From Anomaloglossus baeobatrachus (taxonomy: Eukaryota; Chordata; Amphibia; Anura; Aromobatidae), in assembly GCF_048569485.1 (NCBI RefSeq), contig NC_134353.1, forward strand, positions 73,779,408 through 73,843,407: a stretch of 64,000 bases of DNA, in the 5' to 3' direction. The position numbers and the translations under genes are program-made. The notes under the pieces were generated by a model. It saw only the letters and a program-made list of their open reading frames with translations. It was not told the DNA's origin and did no database searches. Below are positions 1-11,731 of the stretch, piece by piece. Within the stretch, counting starts at the first letter, position 1. Every line of letters begins with the position of its first letter.

Positions 1-1390
1 CTGCCTATTGGACCACAGAGAGTGTTGGACTTAACAAGGACACAGCCAAAAGTGCCCATTTGGGGGCATTCTAGGGCATGTGTAGAGTCACTTGGAGCAA
101 TTCTTAAATGTACCAGTATAACGCCAGTACCGGTGTCCCCATGCTATCCTGCCCCCCACCAAGGGCAAAGACAACGGCACTCTCACCTTCCCGGCCACCC
201 AGCAGTGGCTGCTCCGTCTCTGGTTCCTACTGCTGTCTCCTAGGGCTTGCGCATGCTGCACAGGCCTCTTGGGACTGCCCGTATACTGCACACATGGACT
301 CGCCCTATTTCTTAAAGGGCCAGTATGCCCTGACCCGGAAGTGCCTCTCAGCATGAGTGATAGGCATCAGGTATTTAAGGCACCTTCCCTTTAAGGAAGT
401 GGCCTGGGCAATGAGTTTTATACATTGCTAGTTCTCAGGTCCCTTTGTGTGCTGCCACTGCTGTTACAGTGCTATGTGCTGTTCCTGATTCGTATCTGTG
501 TTTCAGTGCTTGACAGGTCCACTACTGCTGCTACAACTATCATCCATCAACTATCCATCCCAGCTGAAAGCAGAACAATGGCTGCTGCTTCTTCTATCAG
601 AGACTGTCTGTGTTCATATCTGTGGTGCCAGCCTGCCAAGGTACCATTGATCCCCTGGGGCTGTCCTCTGTCGGCTACCTACCAGTGTGTCTATCTCCAC
701 CTCTAGTGGGTTTAGTGAAGACTTGGTAGCTGTTCTAGTTTGCTCTTCTTCAGTCCAGTGGATCCATTACTCCCGTGCTCTCCCGGTGAGAATTACATCC
801 AAATTTTTAGGTTCAAATTTTGGTATATGAATACTATTTCTATCCTGTTCAACACCAAGAAACAAAAGAGAACTGCCAGCAGGGGATCTTGATGATTTGC
901 CCAAGTGCAAAACATTTCTCAAAAAATCATTAATAACCTCATTGATAGCAGCCAACGTTGTAAGTGCGAGGATTTCTACATATGGCACTCATACTCCAAA
1001 CTGAATAAATTGAGATGTTTTGTAAATTATGTTTCCATTTATCCATCATAACATGTCTCCTCATCCTGTGACTTCCATCATTTCACCACTTTTAGTTCCT
1101 AATGTTGCATTTTCAATGTTGAGGAGCATGTATAAGAAAAATGACAATACAGAAAAACTGAGCACACACCAATCAATTATCAAAAAAGCTTATTAAATAC
1201 CAACAAAAAACCTGACACAGTTAACATACAAAGTAAACCAAAAAGAAACACACCCAAAGATAGTCCAATGAGTTTATAAAAGGCGGTATGCATGAATCCT
1301 AACCTGGGTGCTCCATGACTGCACTAGCGCCATTCCCTCCCGGTTTCCAGTTATATTCAGCAGCACATCGTTTGTTATAATACTTATATT
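1..1390. other. unassigned AT-moderate DNA, possibly old LTR-like sequence at left
   Basis: No gene is supported. Bases 330-420 contain a TATA-like GGTATTTAAGGCAC followed by a pyrimidine-rich stretch, which resembles a promoter inside an old LTR-like repeat, but no ends or target duplications are visible. A 73-codon open stretch on the minus strand at 767-988 has no recognisable domain. The right part (1,130-1,390) is AT-rich and runs up to the terminus of the Helitron-like element. Confidence 0.3.
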
Positions 1391-1431
1391 CTTTATTATA
1401 ACACTAGCTGTAGCACGGGATAGTAAATAAG

Positions 1432-3052
1432 TGTCTCTCTGTCTCTCTCCAACTCTCTCTCCCTCTCTGTCTGCCTCCCTCTCGATCTGTCTCTCTCCCT
1501 CTCTGTCTGCCTCCCTCTCGATCTGTCTCTCTCTCTCTGTCTGCCTCCCTCTCGATCTGTCTCTCTCCCTCTCTGTCTGCCTCCCTCTCGATCTGTCTCT
1601 CTCCCTCTCTGTCTGCCTCCCTCTCGATCTGTCTCTCTCTCTCTCTCTGTCTGCCTCCCTCTCGATCTGTCTCTCTCCCTCTCTGTCTGCCTCCCTCTCG
1701 ATCTGTCTATCTCCCTCTCTGTCTGCCTCCCTCTCGATCTGTCTCTCTCTCTGTCTGCCTCCCTCTCGATCTGTCTCTCTCCCTCTCTGTCTGCCTCCCT
1801 CTCGATCTGTCTCTCTCTCTCTGTCTGCCTCCCTCTCGATCTGTCTCTCTCTCTCTCTCTGTCTGCCTCCCTCTCGATCTGTCTCTCTCCCTCTCTGTCT
1901 GCCTCCCTCTCGATCTGTCTCTCTCTCTCTGTCTGCCTCCCTCTCGATCTGTCTCTCTCCCTCTCTGTCTGCCTCCCTCTCGATCTGTCTCTCTCCCTCT
2001 CTGTCTGCCTCCCTCTCGATCTGTCTCTCTCTCTCTCTCTGTCTGCCTCCCTCTCGATCTGTCTCTCTCCCTCTCTGTCTGCCTCCCTCTCGATCTGTCT
2101 ATCTCCCTCTCTGTCTGCCTCCCTCTCGATCTGTCTCTCTCTCTGTCTGCCTCCCTCTCGATCTGTCTCTCTCCCTCTCTGTCTGCCTCCCTCTCGATCT
2201 GTCTCTCTCTCTCTGTCTGCCTCCCTCTCGATCTGTCTCTCTCTCTCTGTCTGCCTCCCTCTCGATCTGTCTCTCTCCCTCTCTGTCTGCCTCCCTCTCG
2301 ATCTGTCTCTCTCTCTCTGTCTGCCTCCCTCTCGATCTGTCTCTCTCTCTCTCTGTCTGCCTCCCTCTCGATCTGTCTCTCTCCCTCTCTGTCTGCCTCC
2401 CTCTCGATCTGTCTCTCTCCCTCTCTGTCTGCCTCCCTCTCGATCTGTCTCTCTCCCTCTCTGTCTGCCTCCCTCTCGATCTGTCTCTCTCCCTCTCTGT
2501 CTGCCTCCCTCTCGATCTGTCTCTCTCTCTCTCTCTGTCTGCCTCCCTCTCGATCTGTCTCTCTCCCTCTCTGTCTGCCTCCCTCTCGATCTGTCTCTCT
2601 CCCTCTCTGTCTGCCTCCCTCTCGATCTGTCTCTCTCTCTCTGTCTGCCTCCCTCTCGATCTGTCTCTCTCTCTCTCTCTCTCTGTCTGCCTCCCTCTCG
2701 ATCTGTCTCTCTCCCTCTCTGTCTGCCTGCCTCTCGATCTGTCTCCCTCCCTCTCTGTCTGCCTCCCTCTCGATCTGTCTCTCTCCCTCTCTGTCTGCCT
2801 CCCTCTCGATCTGTCTCTCTCCCTCTCTGTCTGCCTCCCTCTCGATCTGTCTCTCTCTCTCTCTGTCTGCCTCCCTCTCGATCTGTCTCTCTCTCTCTCT
2901 GTCTGCCTCCCTCTCGATCTGTCTCTCTCCCTCTCGATCTGTCTCTCTCCCTCTCTGTCTGCCTCCCTCTCGATCTGTCTCTCTCTCTCTGTCTGCCTCC
3001 CTCTCGATCTGTCTCTCTCCCTCTCTGTCTGCCTCCCTCTCGATCTGTCTCT
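1432..3052. repeat. CT-rich minisatellite, ~36-bp unit
   Basis: About 45 units, most 36 bp with length variants that differ by CT dinucleotides. The fixed marker in each unit is CTGCCTCCCTCTCGATCTGT. It lies inside Helitron-like copy 1, at the position where the 60.5 kb copy has a short GACAGA-type tract, so it is best read as an expansion of that internal tract. Both strands are open for more than 560 codons (SVCLPLDLSLSL or RDRQTERERDRS repeats). This follows from repeat composition and is not evidence of a protein. Confidence 0.9.
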
Positions 3053-3342
3053 CTCAAATTCAAATTCAAATATGCTTTATTGGCAGGACCAAAATACAAT
3101 TAGTGTTGCCAAAGCAAGAGAAATACAGTAAGTGTGGTGGGAGGGGATCAGGGTTATGGGGAGTTGGGGGGCACAATTTGGGCTCTGACAGTCCATTTAG
3201 GGGTCTTAGGTTCCCCTCAGCTTATGACATGTGGTGACATATTGGGCGGCGATCTCCACCATTGATTCCTCTTCCCCCAGTAGGAAGCGGAGTTTCATGT
3301 CCTCATCCATGGATGGAAAGCCCGGGCTATGGGTGGTAAATT
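3053..3342. mobile_element. ~290 bp insertion inside the CT minisatellite (non-LTR retrotransposon 3' end suspected)
   Basis: Non-repetitive sequence interrupts the CT array and the array resumes at 3,343. It opens with CAAATTCAAATTCAAATATG then CTTTATTGGCAGGACC. This resembles the reverse complement of 3' ends of fish and amphibian non-LTR retrotransposons, some of which (Tx1-group families) are known to target simple repeats. No target duplication can be recognised because both flanks are CT-rich. Family assignment is inference. Confidence 0.45.
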
Positions 3343-3840
3343 TCTCCCTCTCTGTCTGCCTCCCTCTCGATCTGTCTCTCTCTCTCTCTCTGTCTGCCTC
3401 CCTCTCGATCTGTCTCTCTCTCTCTGTCTGCCTCTGTCCCTTTTTGCCTGTCTCTCTCTCTCTTTTTCTCTCTGTCTCTATCCATCTGTCTGTCTCTATA
3501 TCCATCTTTCTGTCTCTCTATCTCTGTCTCTCTATCTCTGTCTCTCTGTCTCTCTCTTTCTCTGTTTCTCTCTCTGTGTCTCTGTCTGTTTCACTCCCTG
3601 TCTGCCTTTCTTTCTCTGTCACTGTCTGTCTCTCTCTCTCTCTGTCTCTCTCATTTTCTGTCTCTGTTTCTCTCTTTGTCTATCTCTCTCTCTCTCTCTC
3701 TCTGTGTCTCTCTGTATCTGACATTCTGTCTCTCTCTGTCTCTCTCTTTGTCTCTCTATCGTCTCTCTCTGCCTCTAGTTCTCTGTCTGTCTCTCTTTAT
3801 CTGTCTCTCTCTATCTGTCTCTATCAATCTCATCTCTCCA
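3343..3840. repeat. CT-rich low-complexity tract (continuation)
   Basis: The array resumes with three copies of the CTGCCTCCCTCTCGATCTGT-type unit, then degenerates into CTCTGTCTCTAT-like simple sequence up to the core of Helitron-like copy 1. It is the less regular, presumably older, side of the expansion. No gene. Confidence 0.85.
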
Positions 3841-4158
3841 CTAAAATCATATTACCTCACACATAAGCTTCTTATACTAAGAATGTCCTTCATTGCCTAT
3901 AGGAACCAATCACAGCTCCTATTAATGAACTGTAGCTCCCAGCTCCATTGACGTTAATGTAACCAGGTTTTTTGGCAAATAAGTGGAAAGCACGAGGTTA
4001 CATTTACCCCTCAAAACATAGTCTATGATGTCCCTAAGTCAAATGAGGCTTCTGTGCAAAATGTTGTGACTGTAAACGCAATGGTGCGGATTCTTTTAGC
4101 GGATATACATACATACACACGCCCGCACCCACACACACGCCCGCCCGCACACACACTG

Positions 4159-4646
4159 GAGAGATTCACTTCCGGAGGGGAATTTGTACTCTTCTTTCCC
4201 TTTGTTTTGAAGGATATCATTCCAGCAGAGGAGTCTTGCAGTTGCGATCTCCACTTATTCTACAGTAAACATATTTATGCTTCATCGAGCCAAGTGTGCA
4301 TGTGTACAGAGTGATCGTGACAGATGATGTGCAGTCAGTCTTCAGCCTTTCATAGACTTTAGACAGCTGTCATTCAGCCAGCAGCTACGTCTCCTCACTC
4401 TCCCATACACAGGAGCGCTCTCTCTGTCGAGCGCTCCAGTGTTCTCTATGAGAGCTGCCTCCAGACATCTCTGATGGAGGCAGTTATAGAACAAAACTGC
4501 CATCAGTCCAAAATAGACTGCTGGACATATCCCTCTATATGAGCTGATGTTAGTCTAATGTGTATCGGGTTTTTAGTGTTTTCATAGCTTTTACATCGTC
4601 ATAGACCACATACTGTATGTCGCATTCTGGCCGCAGTCTGCTTTTA
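4159..4646. other. unassigned, between the Helitron-like element and the 31-bp array
   Basis: No gene, RNA or repeat boundary is recognised. A short GAGCGCTC palindrome pair lies at about 4,410-4,430. Confidence 0.3.
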
Positions 4647-7600
4647 TTTGTCCCACGATGCTATTCTCTATGAAGGGCTATGTTGGGCCCATTATTCTGT
4701 ATGGAGGGCTATGTGGGGCCCATTATTCTGTATGGAGGGCTATGTTGGGCCCATTATTCTGTATGGAGGGCTATGTGGGGCCCATTATTCTGTATGGAGG
4801 ACTATGTGGGGCCCATTATTCTGTATGGAGGGCTATGTTGGGCCCATTATTCTGTATGGAGGGCTATGTGGGGCCCATTATTCTGTATGGAGGGCTATGT
4901 TGGGCCCATTATTCTGTATGGAGGGCTATGTGGGGCCCATTATTCTGTATGGAGGACTATGTGGGGCCCATTATTCTGTATGGAGGGCTATGTTGGGCCC
5001 ATTATTCTGTATGGAGGACTATGTGGGGCCCATTATTCTGTATGGAGGGCTATGTGGGGCCCATTATTCTGTATGGAGGACTATGTGGGGCCCATTATTC
5101 TGTATGGAGGGCTATGTTGGGCCCATTATTCTGTATGGAGGACTATGTGGGGCCCATTATTCTGTATGGAGGGCTATGTTGGGCCCATTATTCTGTATGG
5201 AGGGCTATGTGGGGCCATTATTCTGTATGGAGGACTATGTGGGCCCATTATTCTGTATGGAGGACTATGTGGGGCCATTATTCTGTATGGAGGACTATGT
5301 GGGGCCCATTATTCTGTACGGATGACTATGTGGGCCCATTATTCTGTATGGAAGGCTATGTGGGGCCCATTATTCTGTACGGAGGGCTATGTGGGGCCCA
5401 TTATTCTGTACGGAGGACTATGTGGGCCCATTATTCTGTATGGAGGACTATGTGGGGCCCATTATTCTGTATGGAGGGCTATATTGGGCCCATTATTCTG
5501 TATGGAAGGCTATGTGGAGCCATTATTCTGTATGGAGGGCTATGTGGAGCCCATTATTCTGTATGGAGGACTATGTGGGGCCATTATTCTGTATGGAGGG
5601 CTATGTGGGGCCCATTATTCTGTATGGAGGGCTATGTGGAGCCCATTATTCTGTATGGAGAGCTATGTGGGGCCCATTATTCTGTATGGAAGGCTATGTG
5701 GGGACCATTATTCTGTATGGAGGGCTATGTGGGGCCATTATTCTGTATGGAGGGCTATGTGGGGCCCATTATTCTGTATGGAGGGCTATGTGGGGCCCAT
5801 TATTCTGTATGGAGAGCTATGTGGGGCCCATTATTCTGTATGGAAGGCTATGTGGGGACCATTATTCTGTATGGAGGGCTATGTGGGGCCCATTATTCTG
5901 TATGGAGGACTATGTGGGGCCATTATTCTGTATGGAGGGCTATGTGGGGCCCATTATTCTGTATAGAGGACTATGTGGGGCCATTATTCTGTATGGAGGG
6001 CTATGTGGGGCCCATTATTCTGTATGGAGGGCTATGTGGGGACCATTATTCTGTATGGAGGGCTATGTGGGGACCATTATTCTGTATGGAGGGCTATGTG
6101 GGGCCCATTATTCTGTATGGAGGACTATGTGAGGCTCATTCTGTATGGAGGACTATGTGGGGCCATTATTCTGTATGGAGGACTATGTGGGGCCCATTAT
6201 TCTGTATGGAGGACTATGTGAGGCCTATTATTCTGTATGGAGGACTATGTGGGGCCCATTATTCTGTATGGAGGGCTATGTGGGGCCCATTATTCTGTAT
6301 GGAGGAGTATGTGGGCCCATTATTATGTATGGAGGACTATGTGGGGCCATTATTCTGTATGGAGGACTATGTGGAGCCCATTATTCTGTATGGAGGACTA
6401 TGTGGGGCCATTATTCTTTATGGAGGGCTATGTGGGGCCCATTATTCTGTATGGAGGGCTATGTGGGGCCCATTATTCTGTATGGAAGGCTATGTGGGGC
6501 CCATTATTCAGTATGGAGGGCTATGTGGGGCCCATTATTCTGTATGGAGGACTATGTGGGGCCCATTATTCTGTATGGAGGGCTATGTGGGGCCCATAAT
6601 TCTGTATGGAGGACTATGTGGGGCCCATTATTCTGTATGGAGGACTATGTGGGGCCCATTATTCTGTATAGAGGACTATGTGGGGCCCATTATTCTGTAT
6701 GGAGGACTATGTGGGGCCCATTATTCTGTATGGAGGACTATGTGGGCCCATTATTCTGTATCGAGGACTATGTGGGGCCCATTATTCTGTATGGAGGACT
6801 ATGTGGGGCCCATTATTCTGTATGGAGGGCTATATTGGGCCCATTATTCTGTATGGAGGGCTATGTGGGGCCAATTATTCTGTATGGAGGACTATGTGGG
6901 GCCCATTACTCTGTATGGAGGGCTATATTGGGCCCATTATTCTGTATGGAGGGCTATGTGGAGCCCATTATTCTGTATGGAGGACTATGTGAGTCCATTA
7001 TTCTGTATGAAGGACTATGTGGGGTCCATTATTCTGTATGGAGGGCTATGTGGAGCCTATTATTCTGTATGGAGGACTATGTAGGTCCATTATTCTGTAT
7101 GAAGGACTATGTGGGCCCATTATTCTGTATGGAGGACTATGTGGGGCCCATTATTCTGTATGGAGGACTATGTGAGGCCCATTATTCTGTATGGAGAGCT
7201 ATGTGGGGCCATTATTCTGTATGGAGGACTATGTGGAGCCCATTATTCTGTATGGAGGGTTATGTGGAGCCCATTATTCTGTATGGAGGACTATGTGGGG
7301 CCCATTATTCTGTATGGAGGACTATGTGGGGCCATTATTCTGTATGGAGGGCTATGTGGGGCCCATTATTCTGTATGGAGGGCTATGTGGGGCCCATTAT
7401 TCCGTATGGAGGGATATGTGGAGCCCATTATTCTGTATGGAGGGCTATGTGGGGCCCATTATTCTGTATGGAGGACTATGTGGAGCCCATTATTCTGTAT
7501 GGAGGGCTATGTGGGGCCCATTATTCTGTATGGAGGACTATGTGGGGCCCATTATTCTGTATGGAGGGCTATGTGGGGCCCATTACTCTGTATGGAGGAC

Positions 7601-8165
7601 TATGTGAAGCCCATTATTTTGTATGGAGGGCTATGTGGGGCCCCTTATTCTGTATGGAGAGCTACGTGGGGCCCATTATTCTGTATGGAGGGCTATGTGG
7701 GGCCCATTATTCTGTATGGAGAGCTATGTGGGGCCCATTATTCTGTATGGAGGGCTATGTGGGGCCCATTATTCTGTATGGAGGACTATGTGGGCCCATT
7801 ATTCTGTATGGAGGGCTATGCAGGACCCATTATTCTGAATGAAGGGCTTTGTGGGGCCCATTCTTCTGAATGGAAGGCTATGTCATGCACATTATTCTGT
7901 ATGGAGGACTATGTGGGGCCCATTATTCTGTATGGAGGACTATGTGGGGCCCATTATTCTGTATGGAGGACTACGTGGGGCACATTATTCTTTTGGAGGA
8001 CTATGTGAAGCATATTATTCTGCATGGAGGCCTATGTAGTGCAATTTATTCTGTATGGAGGACTATGTGGGCCCATTATTCTGTATGGAGGACTATGTGG
8101 GGCCAGTATTCTGTATGGAGGACTATGTGGGGTCCATTATTCTGTATGGAGGACTATTTGGGGTC
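4647..8165 (+). repeat. 31-bp minisatellite, array 1 (~110 copies)
   Basis: Tandem units of 31 bp built on CTATGTGGGGCCCATTATTC plus TGTATGGAGGG or TGTATGGAGGA. Variants include TTGGGCCC, missing single bases and point changes, and units become more divergent toward both ends, especially 7,800-8,165. Because 31 is not a multiple of 3 and the unit has no stop in any forward frame, three frames stay open (up to 808 codons) and encode the same 31-residue period (GYVGPIILY, GGLCGAHYS, VWRAMWGPLFCME). There is no promoter, splice context or unique flanking domain, so coding is not claimed. The same repeat occurs inverted at 24.4-25.6 kb. Confidence 0.95.
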
Positions 8166-8248
8166 CACAATTAGATTGACCCCTGTCCAAGTTTTTTTAT
8201 TTTAGCCCTCTGTGTATTTGAGTTTCACATCCCTGTCATAGACTCTAA

Positions 8249-8611
8249 GGCTATGTGCGCACGTTGCGTACAGTTCACTGCAGAAATGTCTGCAGCGATC
8301 TGAAGAGCACATGTGCGCTTTAAATCGCTGCAGAAATGTCCGTAGTGAAAGCCGATTCCATGCGCTCTGCCTGCAGCTCCTCCCATAGACATAGCAGGAG
8401 CTGCCGGCAAAGCGCAGGAAAGAAGTGACATGTCACTTCTTAGAACGCAGCGCTTCGGCAGTAGCCGAAGCGCTGCGCTCTAAAACGCCACGTGCGCACG
8501 GCCCCTGCACAATCTCCATAGACTGTGCAGGGGACGCAGGACGCATGCAGTTACGCTGCGCTACAAAGCGCAGCGTAACTGCATGTATTTACGCAATGTG
8601 CGCACATAGCC
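8249..8611. mobile_element. Harbinger-like MITE (363 bp), TAA target duplication
   Basis: Terminal inverted repeats GGCTATGTGCGCACGTTGCG and its complement CGCAATGTGCGCACATAGCC bound the element, flanked by TAA on both sides (8,246-8,248 and 8,612-8,614). Three-base TWA target duplications are typical of PIF/Harbinger. The interior contains further palindromes (AGCGCTTCGGCAGTAGCCGA, CTGCACAATCTCC/GACTGTGCAG). No ORF. A second, inverted copy begins at 63,804. Confidence 0.8.
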
Positions 8612-8614
8612 TAA

Positions 8615-9423
8615 AATTACTGTAAGTTGAGATGTCCATTGGGGTGTAAATTACTTTTTTTTTTTATGTATTAAACAATTATGTAATGGTACCAGAAGAG
8701 CAGGGTTGGATTTGCACACAAGAGAATTTTTGAGCGAGCGCAGGCTCTGGGTCAAAAGGTCCAGCAAAAGACAAGCCCATTTGGCAGTGACTTTGAATCA
8801 ATCACTTGGGTCTATTCTTACTGAATGATTCACAGATAACCTGTTGGATCTTATTGATGATATGTCCTGTGTGTACAATGGTGTGAATGAGACTCTTAAG
8901 CAATAAATGGACATGCACATGATGGATGTTGGGCTTAAGGAGCCACAGTCTCACACTATAGGAGAGGGGGATAAAGAATGAGACTGGTGATAAGTGTCAC
9001 TATTGACTGGATATTGAGTACTTTTGTGCAGAGAGCATTAAACATTACGCACAATCTGTAGTAGCCGTGAACTAAGAGCCAAAGGGCGTTCTATCTTAGA
9101 GTTTGGCCTAATCACAGAAGCCGGGCCTGAGCAACAGCAGAGAGAGGTCATCCTCCTCCAGGCCTCAGCTGTTTGTCGTCCCCAATATATTAGTGCACCT
9201 CCTAACCCTGCAGCTCACAGACTTGACATCAACCCCTCCATAAATCACTGACCAATACAAGACGCCTCAAAGAACTAGATGTCATCTAGTCAGGAGCTCC
9301 TACAGTGGCGCTGACTTGATTACATGGGGCTTGGGGGAATATGGGCCTAGAGGAGCCACACCAATGTTGTAGTTTTACATCATAACCAAGGACGGACCTA
9401 TACAGCAACACAGGGCCCCAAGT
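8615..9423. other. unassigned single-copy-looking DNA
   Basis: No long ORF, no recognised repeat and no clear exon. Some GC-balanced stretches (9,110-9,200) have no codon-like structure. Confidence 0.3.
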
Positions 9424-9431
9424 GGTAAGGG

Positions 9432-9608
9432 CAGGGGCGGACTTATCTTTGGTGTAACCTGTGCGGCTGCACAGGGGCCCAGGAGGTCAAGGGGCCCATT
9501 TCTGTCTCCAAAGCAGGTCGAATTAGGCATTATGATGAGCTCTTGGGCTTCAAAGGGCCGATATATAGTTCTTGCACAGGGGCCCTTTTCTGTCTGTGTC
9601 CACCAGTG
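9432..9608. mobile_element. short hAT-type MITE (177 bp)
   Basis: Begins CAGGGGCGGAC and ends GTCCACCAGTG, so the tips form short imperfect inverted repeats (CAGGGG/CAGTG). It is flanked by 8-bp repeats GGTAAGGG (9,424-9,431) and GGTAAGGA (9,609-9,616), which match at 7 of 8 bases. An 8-bp duplication with CAG...CTG tips is the hAT signature. The inside repeats ACAGGGGCCC twice. No coding potential. Confidence 0.65.
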
Positions 9609-9616
9609 GGTAAGGA

Positions 9617-10380
9617 GTCACGTCTACCTCCAAAGATGCAATCAGCTTCTATCACAGATATTTAAAGAGGCGCAACATAATGAGCTATTGGACTGTGAAA
9701 GGCTCACATAGAGTGTTCTAGCACAGACACCTTATATGCCTTTTTTATTTTTCCATCAATAGAGCTGGTTTTATTGAGTGATGAGCTGTCATTTTTTTAT
9801 AGGGTTTGTTGCCATTGAGGTAGATGACAATGGGAAAACAAAAGGCGTCTCCTTCTGTTACTTTGACCATGTAAATGTCATTATTGTATATATTGTAATA
9901 CTGAGTACTATGTGTAAGGGGTTAAACAACCAAGATCACTTCTAATCTTGGCTGTTGCTACAGGATTTCAGCTGTCATAACCATCACAGCACATAATGAA
10001 GCACGGGGAACAACATAATGTAATAAAATCACGCCTGAATATATATGAATAATACACATTAACGTAGTAAAGAACCTGCGTTAAAGAAACCCTATATATT
10101 CTGTGTGGGTGTAATTACATTGAAATCTTCAATAACTCAGCAGCCAGTATAAAACATACCGCAGGTACATTCTACAAATACTAAATCCTTGTTTTTATAG
10201 GAAGAATAATTAAATTAAAAATTAAAAAGGTATGATTAAATGTAAAAGAGCTAAAATTAAAGGTATTAAAAATTACAACATAGCAATAATATTAGCAAAA
10301 TGTGATAACATGGGAGGAAAGTGTCGCATAAGGCATATAAGAAATGTAATACTGAGGAAGGAAGGAAGGAAAGAAGGACC
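9617..10380. other. unassigned AT-rich DNA
   Basis: AT-rich sequence with a short GGAAGGAAGGAAAGAAGG purine run near 10,357. No gene or mobile element boundaries were recognised. Confidence 0.3.
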
Positions 10381-11335
10381 CTAAATTCATGTGTCCAAAG
10401 ATGTGCTGTAAGTGGATAATGTGATCTGTTAGTAGAGATACAAGAAGTAAGAAGAGGCTGCTCACACTGTGGTCCATCCTGTTTATCTTATCTAATACTG
10501 GAGATATTAGGGGTGAGGTAAGAAGAGACTGCTCACACTGCTGTCCGCAATGTCTGTGTGATCTAATACTTGAGATCCCAGTGGTGCTAATGTAAGAAAA
10601 GGCTGCTCATACTAAGGTCCACACTGTCTTTCTGATCTAATACTAAAGATACAAGGGGTGCTAAAGTAAGAAGAGGCTGCTCACATTGTTGTCCATTCTG
10701 TTTTTCTGATCTAATACTGGAAAGGACAGGTTTGCTGAAGTAAGAAAAGGCTGGTCACACTGCTGTACACCTTGTCTGTATAATATAATTTTCAAGGTAG
10801 CTGGAGTGCTGAAGTAAGAGGCTATTTAACTGCTATCCTCTCTGTATATCTGATCTAATACTGGGGATACCAGTGGTGCTGAGGCAAGAAGAGGCCAGTC
10901 ACACTTCTCGCCATCCTGTCTATCTGATCTAATACTGGGCATACCAGGGTGCTGAGGTAAGAAGAGGCTGCTCATACTACTGTACTTTGTCTGTCTGATG
11001 TAATACTAGAGATACCAGCAATGCTATGGTAAGAAGAAGCATCTAACACTGCTGTCCATCTTATCTGATCTAATACTGTAGATACCCGAGGTGCTGAAGG
11101 AAAAAGAGCTTGTTTACACTGCTGTCCACCCTGTTTATCTGATCTAATACTAGAGATACCAGGAATGCTAAGGTAAGAAGAAGCTGTCCGCATTGCTGTC
11201 TAGCATGTTTAACTGATTAAATACTGGACATGCCAGAAGTGCTGAGGTAAGAAGAGTCTGCTCACACTGTTATCCACCTTATCTATCTCATCTAATATTG
11301 AAGATACCACCAATGCTGAGATAAGAAGAGACTGA
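10381..11335. repeat. degenerate ~74-bp tandem repeat (~13 copies)
   Basis: Successive units contain AAGAAGAGGCTGCTCACACT, then CTGTCCA, then CTGATCTAATACTGGAGATA. The spacing of CTGATCTAATACT is about 74 bp (for example near 10,631, 10,705, 10,850, 10,924, 11,065 and 11,139). Units differ at many positions, so this is an old array. No ORF of interest. Confidence 0.85.
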
Positions 11336-11727
11336 TTTCACTACTTGTCAAACAATGAGTAATAGTAGTTGCTGGAGGTTATTTTTTTTATTAAACCAGT
11401 AAGGCAATGGCACTGGACATATTATAGGTGCAGTGTGCATGCTGACAAAATGTGGAGGATCATTGACTACATCAAGGTAAGTCTAGGTTATAGTTCATTT
11501 ATTTTTTCCATGTTTCTATAGATATTACAGAATTGTCATATCTATTGACCTGACCCATTGAAACATTTACATCTAGACTAATTCTGACCATACACATTAG
11601 ATAGCTTTTGGCTGAGCGAGTGTTTAGCTGAGAAATATCTCTCTCGACTTTCAGACAAAAGGCGAAAAATGTAATTCCAACTGTCTAATCTTTATGCCTC
11701 TGACATCATCTGTCGGGGACAGTCAGG
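11336..11727. other. unassigned; contains CATACACATTAGAT motif
   Basis: CATACACATTAGAT occurs at about 11,590 and again just right of the solo LTR at about 12,890, so the LTR probably landed inside or next to an older dispersed repeat. Confidence 0.3.
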
Positions 11728-11731
11728 AGGC

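Larger units (their letters stand above)
1404..4158 (-). mobile_element. Helitron-like non-autonomous element, copy 1 (internally expanded)
   Basis: Read on the minus strand, the element starts in a GTGTGTGCGGGCGGG-type tract near 4,158. It then has a ~300 bp core containing CCGCTAAAAGAATCCGCAC, an AGCTGTGATTGGTTCCTATA block and AAGCTTATGTGTGAGGTAAT, followed by a very long GAGAGACAG-rich tract, and ends in CTACAGCTAG followed by T at 1,404. The same order (core, GACAGA-rich tract, CTACAGCTAG/T) recurs at 60.5-61.8 kb, and a relative lies at 15.35-16.68 kb. Ending in CTAG before T, with no terminal inverted repeat and no target duplication, is the Helitron pattern. The Helitron assignment is inference because no Rep/helicase gene is present; the shared family structure is seen directly. 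Confidence 0.5.

Noticed and set aside
767-988. Minus-strand 73-codon ORF as a retroelement pol fragment
   Set aside because: A short SPAGSSLLFLGV segment recalls Gypsy RT, but nothing else aligns; too weak to call.
1396-3131. Open frames of ~566 codons on both strands (arginine/glutamate-rich and serine/leucine-rich)
   Set aside because: They follow exactly the CT minisatellite, exist on both strands, and have no non-repeat domain.
4658-7842. 808- and 565-codon proteins with GYVGPIILYGG repeats
   Set aside because: Direct product of the 31-bp array in all three frames; no promoter, splice sites or unique domain.
4647-8165. CRISPR array
   Set aside because: Units are contiguous with no unique spacers, in a eukaryotic context.
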